Shown here: positions 17,638-25,905 of the stretch, piece by piece
Layout of the letters: each line of letters opens with the position of its first letter
Position numbering within the stretch: position 1 is the stretch's first letter
Position numbers and translations under genes: made by a program
Assembly: GCA_045661205.1 (NCBI GenBank)
Contig: JAZRFE010000003.1
Span: 1-59,877, forward strand
Source of the DNA: HGM04593 sp045661205
GTDB taxonomy: Bacteria; Bacteroidota; Bacteroidia; Bacteroidales; Bacteroidaceae
Direction of reading: 5' to 3'
Length of the DNA stretch: 59,877 nucleotides
The notes under the pieces: generated by a model
Database searches by the model: none
The model's input: the letters and a program-made list of their open reading frames with translations, nothing else
What the model was told of the DNA's origin: nothing

Positions 17638-19872
17638 CTATTGTGTGTCGGAATGAAAATTCCGGCACACATTTTTTATTATAAGTCTTTTTCCGGCGGT
17701 GTGTATATGGGCTGTGCCTCCGTTTTGCAATCGGCCGAAGAGTATCTCTTTGGTTAGCATTCTTTTCAGATGCGAGGTTATGGTGCGTTCCATTTCGCGT
17801 GCGCCATATTCGGCGGAATAGCCTTTTTGCAGCAGCAGTACTTTTGCTTCGTCGCTGATGCTCATGGTGATGTTTTTGTTCCGGAGTTTTGTTTCGAGTT
17901 CGCGAAGTTTTTTGTCGAGTATGAGAGTTGCTGTCTTTCTGTTCATGGGGTTGAACAGTATGCTGCCCGAGAGGCGGTTCAGAAATTCGGGTTTGAATAC
18001 TTTTTTTATTTCGCGCTGCATTGTTGTGCAGTTGGTTGGGCTTTCCGAAAAGCCAATGGGGGATTGACCTGCATATTCTGCACCGATGTTTGAGGTCATT
18101 ATAAGAATGACGTTGCGAAAGTCGGCTTTGCGTCCTTTGTTGTCGGTGAGTGTGGCGTGGTCCATTACCTGTAACAGAAGGTTGAATATGTCGTGATGGG
18201 CTTTCTCTATTTCGTCGAGAAGGAGTAGGCAGTGGGGTGTTTTGTGTATGGCCTCCGTCAGAAGTCCGCCATCGTCGTAGCCTATATATCCAGCCGGTGA
18301 GCCTATGAGCTTGGCGACGGTGTGTCTCTCGCTGTATTCACTCATGTCGAACCGTACAAGGCTTATATTCAGCTCTTTGGCGAGGGTTTTGGCTGTCTCG
18401 GTCTTGCCTGTGCCTGTGGCACCTATGAAGAGAAAACTTGCGATGGGGCGGTTGTCGTCGAGCAATCCGGCTCGTGACATTTCTATTGTATCGACTATCT
18501 CTCTTATAGCGTCGTCTTGCCCGTATATTTGCGAGGCAAGGCGGTTGTGAAGGTTGGTAAGTGCGGCATTGTGGCTTCCCTGAACGTGAATGGTGTTTAT
18601 CTTATATTTTTGGGCAATAACTTTGTTTATAATTGCTTTGTTTACAATGTTTTTGTGTGGAGTGGGGTGGAGAGAACGGTAGGAACCGGCTTCGTCTATC
18701 AGGTCGATGGCTTTGTCGGGTAGTGCGCGGTCGTTTATGAATTTTGCAGCACTGTTCACCGCGTGTTCAATGGTCTCTTTTTCGTAGTTCACTCCATGAA
18801 AGTTTTCGTATTCACTTTTTACTCCTTTTAATATTTCAATGCTTTCTTCGATGCTTGGTTCTGTGATGTTTATCTGCTGAAAGTGCTTGATAATGCTTTT
18901 ATTACGCGAAAGATTTCTGCTGTATTCTTCGTAGCCGCTTGTGCCTATGATACGCAGCTCTTTTCGCTCGAAATATGGTTTAAGGATGTTCGATGCGTCA
19001 ATCGCCGACTCGCAGTTGTGTCCTGTGCCCACAAGGTTGTGTATATCATCGATGTATATAATGGCTTTCCCGTTGTTGCACACTGCCTCCATGATGCTTT
19101 TTATGCGTTGCTCCAGGTCGCCACGGAATTGTATTCCTGCGAACAGATTGTTTGAGTTAAGTTCGTAGATTTTGCAGCCTTGCAATCTCTGTGGTACTTT
19201 GCCTGATTCTATGAAGGCGGCAAGGCCGTAAACGATGTGGCTTTTTCCCACGCCGGAATCGCCGATGAACAGTACGTTGTTTCTCTCTTTTCTGCACAAT
19301 ATTTGCAAGGTGTGTTCAAGTTCTTCGTGACGGCCTATAAGCGGGGTGTGCTCCGAGATTTTGTCGTTAAGGCAGGTTATGAAGTGTTGCCGGGCATCGG
19401 GGGCGACGCTTCTGCTTATCTCTTCCAATTCTTCGTAGCAATCGTATTGTGTTGTTAGTTCGCCGAGAAATTCGGCAATGTTTACCTTTATCGTTTGTCT
19501 CAGTGTCATTGCTGCCCATGACTCACGCAGATTGAGCATGCCTTGAACTATATGAGGTATGGTCATTTTGCACATTCCCGAGTGCTGGATTGTTTTATAG
19601 GCGTGGTTCATCATTTCGTTCATCTGAAATGAAAGTTCTTGCGAGTATTCGCATTCCGATGGAACTCTTTCCAGCTCATTTTCGAGATACTCGTTTACCT
19701 GCTTACGCAATTCGGTACTGTTGCACATACATTGTTCCAAAGCTATGCAGAATGGTTCTTGCTGTAACATGGCGTTGAGGATGTGCTCGGGAGTTACAAA
19801 TTCGTGGCGATAATATTTAGCCGTATCAAGTGCCGATGCGAGCACTTCGTTGAATGAGTCTGTGTATATCAT
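17638..19872 (-). CDS. clpA: ClpA-like ATP-dependent Clp protease unfoldase with altered D1 ATPase
   Basis: 744 residues, about the length of ClpA and without ClpB's long middle coiled-coil. Clp N-domain at 1-150, D1 at about 170-400, D2 at about 440-735. D2 looks functional: Walker A GATGTGKT (484-491), Walker B LLDEIEK (E554), arginine finger in PEFLNRL (R633). The loop SPIGFS (IGF, 606-608) is the ClpP-docking tripeptide, so it should feed ClpP. D1 has Walker A GDSGVGKS (204-211), but Walker B reads IDDIH (D276 where Glu is expected), the sensor region reads GTSGYEEY, and the usual arginine-finger pair RRF reads KHF (329-331). D1 probably binds but hydrolyses ATP poorly. No clpP or clpS is in the window. 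Confidence 0.88.
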   Translation of the reverse strand: MIYTDSFNEVLASALDTAKYYRHEFVTPEHILNAMLQQEPFCIALEQCMCNSTELRKQVNEYLENELERVPSECEYSQELSFQMNEMMNHAYKTIQHSGMCKMTIPHIVQGMLNLRESWAAMTLRQTIKVNIAEFLGELTTQYDCYEELEEISRSVAPDARQHFITCLNDKISEHTPLIGRHEELEHTLQILCRKERNNVLFIGDSGVGKSHIVYGLAAFIESGKVPQRLQGCKIYELNSNNLFAGIQFRGDLEQRIKSIMEAVCNNGKAIIYIDDIHNLVGTGHNCESAIDASNILKPYFERKELRIIGTSGYEEYSRNLSRNKSIIKHFQQINITEPSIEESIEILKGVKSEYENFHGVNYEKETIEHAVNSAAKFINDRALPDKAIDLIDEAGSYRSLHPTPHKNIVNKAIINKVIAQKYKINTIHVQGSHNAALTNLHNRLASQIYGQDDAIREIVDTIEMSRAGLLDDNRPIASFLFIGATGTGKTETAKTLAKELNISLVRFDMSEYSERHTVAKLIGSPAGYIGYDDGGLLTEAIHKTPHCLLLLDEIEKAHHDIFNLLLQVMDHATLTDNKGRKADFRNVILIMTSNIGAEYAGQSPIGFSESPTNCTTMQREIKKVFKPEFLNRLSGSILFNPMNRKTATLILDKKLRELETKLRNKNITMSISDEAKVLLLQKGYSAEYGAREMERTITSHLKRMLTKEILFGRLQNGGTAHIHTAGKRLIIKNVCRNFHSDTQ
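17642..17677 (+). terminator. Terminator of aspS, overlapping the clpA-like coding end
   Basis: Stem TGTGTGTCGGAA / TTCCGGCACACA (one G-T) followed by six T. It begins 25 bases after the aspS stop. The same bases encode the last residues (NFHSDTQ) of the clpA-like gene on the opposite strand. Confidence 0.85.
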
Positions 19873-20046
19873 TAGGCTGTTTTTCTTTTACCTGTTAGTA
19901 GTTAGTAATAACATTTGCGTGTTCTTACATGTTCAAAATAACCTTATTTATATTGGAAAAAAATTATATTCGTAATTCATGATAATAGATATTATGTTTA
20001 ATAGTATTTTGAATATATTCTTTCGAGGCTCTATTTGGGTCTCAAT

Positions 20047-22584
20047 TTAGGGAATTTGGATTTTGCGTGCTTTACCTTGCTGGCGCACCACATATATGCC
20101 TTTGTGCAATGCAGGTGCTTCATTGCTGTTGCCTTTGTACACGCAGTTTCCGTTGAGTGAATAGACTTCGATGTATGAGTTGTTCTCTGCGTCGGGAATT
20201 TCAATTGCGCTGTTTGTGCCGAGCATAACATCTTGTTTTACAGAGAAATCGGAGTCAGTTCCTTTGCTCAATGCTTTTACATGGTAACGATATCTGCCTG
20301 TCGGGAGTTCTTTGAAACTGTAATATGTCTCTGTTGTGTTGCATTGTGCATACAGTGTCTCTTGTTCGCTACTCACTTGGCTGATGTTGATGTCGTCGAT
20401 GCAGACGCGGGGCTTGCCGTCGGTTGTGTTCTCTGTGGTGAATACAACATATGCTTCGTTTCCCTCTTTGGGGAACGTGAATTCGTAGGCTTTCCATTCG
20501 TTGCCTATCTCAAAGGTTGTCTCCTTGCAGACGTAACTGTCTGAAAATTCGGATATTATCGTAAGATTTACATTTCCATCGCTTTCAAGGTGCTTTTTTG
20601 CGATGAATGAGACTATGGTGTTGCCATTGTAAGTGGTTGGGAATGAGGGTGTAACAAGCTCTCCGTATTCATTGGAGGCACCTAAACGCAGCACTCCCTT
20701 AGAACTCCACAGGTTAATACCGTACCATCCGCTGTTGATGGTATAATTGTTTATGTCTTGTGATATGTCTATGTTGTCGCGATTGCATGCAAGGAAATCT
20801 TCAGTAATCAATGTTTTGTGGTCTCCTGTACCCTCGCCCACCTCTTTTACTGAGAATAGCTCGATGTTGTATGAGGTTGCTGTTTCCACTTCGTTCCATT
20901 GTGCTGTAAAGCTGTGTTCGGTAACATCTTGCGGTTGTAGCAGTTGCGGGGTTGGAAGTTTGTCCCACATGAAGGAGAAGGTGATGATGCCATTCTTCTC
21001 GGCTATATTTTTGATGGATTTGCTCATGTAGCCTCCTGTGTAGACTGTTGCTGCCGGGGTGCTTGTGTCGGTGAGTTCGCTGTTGCCCGAGGTGCCGGGC
21101 CATACGTCTCCGCGCAGGCTGTTATGGTATTCGGCCAACGAGTTTGCTCTGTACGATGGTAATGCTTTGTTATCGGCGGGGATAATTGTGTAGCGCTGTC
21201 GGGCGAGGTTGTTGTTTACCTCATTAGAACTCCAGATATCGGCCGAGTAGTCTACGTGTATTATCAGCATGCCACTGTTGAATATGTGGCTGTCGAAGCC
21301 TTCGGCTTGTCTGTTTTCCAATATATAATATTCGTCGCTGTTGGCATTATTGACTATCTTGTACCCCACTCCGCCCGATGTCAATGCTTCTAAGCTGTAA
21401 TGGCCACGCTCGGTGAGTGTTTGTAGCTTTCTCCATCCCATGAAATCTCTTTCGTATGCGCTGTAAGCTATTGGCACATAACCGTCGTTGTTGTAGCAGC
21501 CATAGTCCATCAAGTCCCAGTAGTCCATTCCAAAATTTGAATAGTAGCGACCTGTGTTGTCGTAAAAGTCGGGCAATCCCAGGCAATGGGAAAATTCGTG
21601 GCAGCACGAGCCTATTCCGTCGAGTTGGGGGCCGTTGGCACCTTCGGAGGATGCGCTGAAGGCAAGCTCGCTGCTTGCTGCGTATGTGTTTATTTTCACT
21701 CCGTCGAGGGTCATCACTTTGTTGGTGGCAGCGAGTGTCCACTGGTGTGGCCATACTGTGTGTTCGGGTGCTCCCGAGGATTCTGCATAGCCTGCGTAGA
21801 TACAATATACAAACTCAATCTCGCCGTTGCTGTCATTGTCGAAAATGGAGAAATCTACCTTGCTGTCGAGAGCTGTACAGGCCTCGATTATCATCTCTTC
21901 GGGGCGCATATCATCGCCTCTGGAGTTGTTGCCTCCATAGTATTCGATGTTGTTGGCAAGTGTTACAATGTCGAGCACCACAAAATTGGGGCGGAAAAGC
22001 GAGTCGGACTGTGTGATGAAATAGTCGCGCACGCTGCCTATGCCTTTACCATGAAGGCCGACGAAGTTGCTACCGTTGTAGTTTTTTTCGATAATATCTT
22101 TTTTGTATGTGAATGCCTCGTTTTTGAACTGCACCAAAATAACTGGAACGTTTATTTCTCCAATGGGTTTGATGGATTGTGTGATTCCCTTTTCGGTGAA
22201 TGGCTCGCCTGCTCCTTTGGTCGATGTCTTGCGACGTTGGCGGGAAAGAGTGCATAGTGACTGCTCCATCGAGCTGTATGTGTCGCTTGACAAGAGTGCA
22301 AGTTCCTGCACTGAACGCTCTCCCCTATTGTGTGCCATTTGGTTGGAGCTTGCTAATGTTCCTGTTTCGGACAATGTGGCATAAAAAAAGTCTCCATTTG
22401 CTCCGCGAACAATGGGCTTGCCGTCTTCGGTGCAATAGTAATGTAAATTCTCGTCACCTGTCTGGAAAATTTTCAGTATGGTGCCGTCGGACTGTCTGAC
22501 GCTGCGCAAGGTGCGGTCGGCGGGCTTGGCAAACAGTGATAATGGTAATAATATGAATATTATATAAAGGATAATGTTTTTCAT
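20047..22584 (-). CDS. Secreted M6-family (immune inhibitor A-like) metalloprotease
   Basis: 845 residues. It has a signal peptide (MKNIILYIIFILLPLSLFA), then an N-terminal region with YYCTEDGKPIV typical of Bacteroidetes M6 proteins. The catalytic motif HEFSHCLGLPD (329-339) is HExxHxxGxxD with H329, H333 and D339 as zinc ligands and E330 as base. An EF-hand-like loop, DNDSNGEIEF (249-258), probably binds calcium. A fibronectin III-like segment (PTPQLLQPQDVTEHSFTAQW) starts at about 545 and a carbohydrate-binding-like jelly-roll segment follows. The last ~70 residues (YIEVYSLNGNCVYKG...GIYVVRQQGKARKIQIP) resemble a type IX secretion sorting domain. Likely outer-surface or secreted; substrate unknown. 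Confidence 0.88.
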   Translation of the reverse strand: MKNIILYIIFILLPLSLFAKPADRTLRSVRQSDGTILKIFQTGDENLHYYCTEDGKPIVRGANGDFFYATLSETGTLASSNQMAHNRGERSVQELALLSSDTYSSMEQSLCTLSRQRRKTSTKGAGEPFTEKGITQSIKPIGEINVPVILVQFKNEAFTYKKDIIEKNYNGSNFVGLHGKGIGSVRDYFITQSDSLFRPNFVVLDIVTLANNIEYYGGNNSRGDDMRPEEMIIEACTALDSKVDFSIFDNDSNGEIEFVYCIYAGYAESSGAPEHTVWPHQWTLAATNKVMTLDGVKINTYAASSELAFSASSEGANGPQLDGIGSCCHEFSHCLGLPDFYDNTGRYYSNFGMDYWDLMDYGCYNNDGYVPIAYSAYERDFMGWRKLQTLTERGHYSLEALTSGGVGYKIVNNANSDEYYILENRQAEGFDSHIFNSGMLIIHVDYSADIWSSNEVNNNLARQRYTIIPADNKALPSYRANSLAEYHNSLRGDVWPGTSGNSELTDTSTPAATVYTGGYMSKSIKNIAEKNGIITFSFMWDKLPTPQLLQPQDVTEHSFTAQWNEVETATSYNIELFSVKEVGEGTGDHKTLITEDFLACNRDNIDISQDINNYTINSGWYGINLWSSKGVLRLGASNEYGELVTPSFPTTYNGNTIVSFIAKKHLESDGNVNLTIISEFSDSYVCKETTFEIGNEWKAYEFTFPKEGNEAYVVFTTENTTDGKPRVCIDDINISQVSSEQETLYAQCNTTETYYSFKELPTGRYRYHVKALSKGTDSDFSVKQDVMLGTNSAIEIPDAENNSYIEVYSLNGNCVYKGNSNEAPALHKGIYVVRQQGKARKIQIP

Positions 22585-22615
22585 AGTCGGATATTATAGG
22601 TGGGTTATCAGAGTT

Positions 22616-22623
22616 CAAAGATA
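22616..22623 (-). promoter_or_regulatory. -7 element of the M6 protease gene
   Basis: TATCTTTG on minus (22623-22616), 32 bases before the ATG. No clear -33 TTTG. Confidence 0.5.
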
Positions 22624-22722
22624 CTCTTTTTTTGAAAAATATGGATATTAAATGAAAAGTTTTCCGTAAAGAGGGCGGGTGTATTCGGGTAAATTTTGTA
22701 CCTTTACATAATTGCATTTTAT

Positions 22723-25700
22723 ATGTCAAAAATGAATGTACCTTTAAAAGTATACAAAGCCTCCGCAGGTTCGGGAAAGACCTTTACTCTTGCTGTGGAG
22801 TATATAAAATTGTTGGTGGCCAACCCTTCGGCTTATAGGCATATTTTGGCGGTAACTTTTACCAATAAGGCAACCGCAGAAATGAAGGAGCGTATATTGA
22901 GTCAGCTTTATGGCATATCGCGTTCTCTGCCTTCGTCAGATGGCTACTTTAATGTTGTGCGTGCGGCCTTTCTACAGTTTGACGACAAGGAGGTGCGCGA
23001 ACGCTCCGGCAAGGCACTTGCGATGATGTTGCACGACTATAGCCATTTTCGTGTGCAGACGATTGATGCCTTCTTTCAGACTATCCTGCGAGGCCTTGCG
23101 CGTGAGCTTGAACTCAGCGGCGACGTGGCAATTACTCTCGATAGCGATAAACTGCTCGAAGAGGCTGTGGATGCTTTGATAACAAAACTCACACCAACGT
23201 CAAAGGAGATGGCGTGGCTTGTGGAGTACATAGAAGAGCATTTGTCGAACGACAAGAGCTGGCGTATACACGAAGCGATAAAGAGCTTTGCGAAGAATAT
23301 CCTCAGCGAGGTTTATCAAGAGGATGGCGAGGAGTTGCGCAAGCAGATAGATGAGAACAACGGTGCATTGCTTGCCGACTATCGCAAGGCTGTAAACTCA
23401 ATAGAAAAAGAGATTCTTACAGCGGCTAGTGATTGTGCCGACCGTTTCTTTTCCATTGCCGAGAATGCAGGGCTGACGGTAGACGATTTTTTTCAGAAAA
23501 AGTCGGGTGTATGGGGATTTTTTACCAAACTGAAGAACGGTGAGTTTCCTGTGGCAAACAAATATGTTGAGATGTGTGTTGCGCAACCTGAAAAACTCTC
23601 AAAATCGGCATCGCTCTCATCTGCCGCACGTCAGGATATTGTCTCGCTTGTGGAAAAGGCTTGCATCATGCGTGACAAGAACCTGCCCATTCTGAACAGT
23701 TGCAGGCTCTCCATTCAGCGTTTCCATCAGTTGCGACTGCTCAACAGCATTGCAAAGATGTTGCGCGAGGAGAATTTACGCGAGAACCGATTCCTGCTTG
23801 CACAGACAACATATCTGCTGGGTAAAATGATTACCGGCAGCACCTCTTTTATCTATGAAAAGATAGGTGCCGAAATACATCATATCTTCATCGACGAGTT
23901 CCAGGATACTTCGTCGTTGCAGTGGAAGAACTTCAAAGTGTTGTTGCACGATGCAATTTCGCGTGGCAACATGTGTCTGATTGTGGGCGATGTCAAGCAG
24001 TCTATTTATCGTTGGAGAAACAGCGATTGGAGCATACTCAACAACCTCGAAAATGAGTTCCCCGGCTATCCTGTCAAGGCCGATACGCTGAAGGTGAACC
24101 GTCGCAGCGAGCGTCGTGTGATAGACTTTAATAACCGTCTTTTTACATCTGCTGCACAACAGATTAGCGCACAGTATCACAATGAACTTGACGAGAGTGG
24201 CGAGGAGCTTGTAAAGGCTTACAGTGATGTGGAGCAAGAGATTTTGCCCGAAAAACCCGAAAGAGGATATGTAGAGGTGAGGATGATTGAGAAAGGTGAA
24301 TCCACTTTTGAGGAGAGTGTCTACGAACAACTGATGGAGACTATCGGCACTCTGCTTAATGAAAAGGGTGTAAAGGCATCGGATATTACCATTCTTGTGA
24401 GGAAGAACAGGGAGATAGCACCAATAGCGAAGCTCTTTGGAGAGCGTTTCCCCGATTACTCCATTACGTCGGACGATGCCTATCTGCTGTCGTCGTCAGT
24501 TGCTCTGAACATACTCATTGCCGCTATGCGCTACATCTCCAAGCCCGACGACAGAATAAATGCGGCCTTTCTTGTGTCGCGATATTCGCTTGCCGTAAAA
24601 AACAAGAGTGTGGAAATTACCTCCACAACAAGCAGCGAGGAGATAAAAGAGCTGCTTCCCCTGAATTTCCACGAAGAGCTTGACGACCTTCGTCGTAAAC
24701 CTGTATATGAAATTCTGGAGAAACTGATAAGCATATTACAACTGCACACAATAAATGGCGAGGAGGCTTATATCTTCTCGTTCCTCGACCATGCTGCGCG
24801 TTTCTTAAAGGAAAACCCTGCGGCATTGGAGGATTTTATAAAACATTGGGACGAGGAGATATGCTCAAAATCAATTCCTGCCGGCGAAAGCAACGGAGTG
24901 CGCATACTCAGCATTCACAAGTCCAAAGGACTTGAGTTCCACACAGTGATAATTCCATTCTGTACATGGGAGCTTACCGGTGGCGGGCACAAAAACATCT
25001 TGTGGTGCAAACCCTCCACTGCCCCATTCGATGCGATAAGTCTGTTACCGATAGACTTCCAGAGCAGTATGCTCGATTCCATATACAAAAAGGAGTATAA
25101 CCACGAGTATCTCTATCAGCTTGTGGACAATCTTAACCTGCTGTATGTGGCGTGCACGCGTGCAGGAAAGAATCTTATAATGTTCTCGGACAAGTCGGGA
25201 GGTCGCGGTGATACCATCTCAAAACGTCTGCCTGAGTTGCTCGAAAATCTCGGATGCGAAGGTGCTGTGTACGACAATACAGAGCAGAGCTTTGTGTATG
25301 GCGAAGTGGTGCCGTCGCAAGAGAAAAGGCGCGAGGAGAATGACAATCCTTTCACAGTAAAGCCGAATAGCATAATGCAGAAATTTATTTCCTATGATAA
25401 TAAACTTTCGTTCAAGCAGTCGCGTAACCTCACACGTTTCCTCGCTCGCGAAAAGGAAGAGAAACAGACGCTCGATTACATTGCACGCGGAGAACTGTTG
25501 CACGAACTGTTGTCTAAACTGCGTACCGGCGACGAACTCTCGCGACAGATAAAAAAGATGCGTCTGCAAGGAATCATTGCTACCGATGTCGAGAGCGACA
25601 ACATAGAGAAACTTATAAGGAACGCCCTGGCCAACCCCCATGCCAAAGAGTGGTTCGGTGGCAGATACAAACTATACAATGAGTGTACAATATTGCAAAA

Positions 25701-25905
25701 CGGTGGCGAGGGAAATTATCGTCCCGACCGAGTGATGGTGGATGGCGATACGGCAATAGTCGTAGACTTCAAGTTCGGAACAGCGCGTTCCGAGTATCAC
25801 GCACAGGTGCAAAAGTATATGTCTCTGCTCGTGCGCATGGGTTACAAGAGTGTTACAGGATATTTGTGGTACATATATAATAATATAATTGAGGAGGTGA
25901 AGTAA
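22723..25905 (+). CDS. addA: AddA/RecB-like UvrD-family helicase-nuclease
   Basis: 1060 residues from ATG 22723. An internal ATG three codons on is equally possible. It is an ATP-driven helicase with a C-terminal nuclease that processes double-strand breaks for RecA. Walker A is ASAGSGKT (13-20), followed by AVTFTNKATAEMKERI; the DExx box is IFIDEFQDTSS (388-398), then VGDVKQSIYRWR; motif VI-like LLYVACTRAGKNL. The nuclease motif IVVDFKFG has D1015 and K1017, and AQVQKYMSLL follows. It directly abuts the next gene, whose product has AddB features, so the pair forms an AddAB-type complex. Symbol by function; Bacteroidetes copies are often annotated only as UvrD-helicase domain proteins. Confidence 0.9.
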   Translation: MSKMNVPLKVYKASAGSGKTFTLAVEYIKLLVANPSAYRHILAVTFTNKATAEMKERILSQLYGISRSLPSSDGYFNVVRAAFLQFDDKEVRERSGKALAMMLHDYSHFRVQTIDAFFQTILRGLARELELSGDVAITLDSDKLLEEAVDALITKLTPTSKEMAWLVEYIEEHLSNDKSWRIHEAIKSFAKNILSEVYQEDGEELRKQIDENNGALLADYRKAVNSIEKEILTAASDCADRFFSIAENAGLTVDDFFQKKSGVWGFFTKLKNGEFPVANKYVEMCVAQPEKLSKSASLSSAARQDIVSLVEKACIMRDKNLPILNSCRLSIQRFHQLRLLNSIAKMLREENLRENRFLLAQTTYLLGKMITGSTSFIYEKIGAEIHHIFIDEFQDTSSLQWKNFKVLLHDAISRGNMCLIVGDVKQSIYRWRNSDWSILNNLENEFPGYPVKADTLKVNRRSERRVIDFNNRLFTSAAQQISAQYHNELDESGEELVKAYSDVEQEILPEKPERGYVEVRMIEKGESTFEESVYEQLMETIGTLLNEKGVKASDITILVRKNREIAPIAKLFGERFPDYSITSDDAYLLSSSVALNILIAAMRYISKPDDRINAAFLVSRYSLAVKNKSVEITSTTSSEEIKELLPLNFHEELDDLRRKPVYEILEKLISILQLHTINGEEAYIFSFLDHAARFLKENPAALEDFIKHWDEEICSKSIPAGESNGVRILSIHKSKGLEFHTVIIPFCTWELTGGGHKNILWCKPSTAPFDAISLLPIDFQSSMLDSIYKKEYNHEYLYQLVDNLNLLYVACTRAGKNLIMFSDKSGGRGDTISKRLPELLENLGCEGAVYDNTEQSFVYGEVVPSQEKRREENDNPFTVKPNSIMQKFISYDNKLSFKQSRNLTRFLAREKEEKQTLDYIARGELLHELLSKLRTGDELSRQIKKMRLQGIIATDVESDNIEKLIRNALANPHAKEWFGGRYKLYNECTILQNGGEGNYRPDRVMVDGDTAIVVDFKFGTARSEYHAQVQKYMSLLVRMGYKSVTGYLWYIYNNIIEEVK

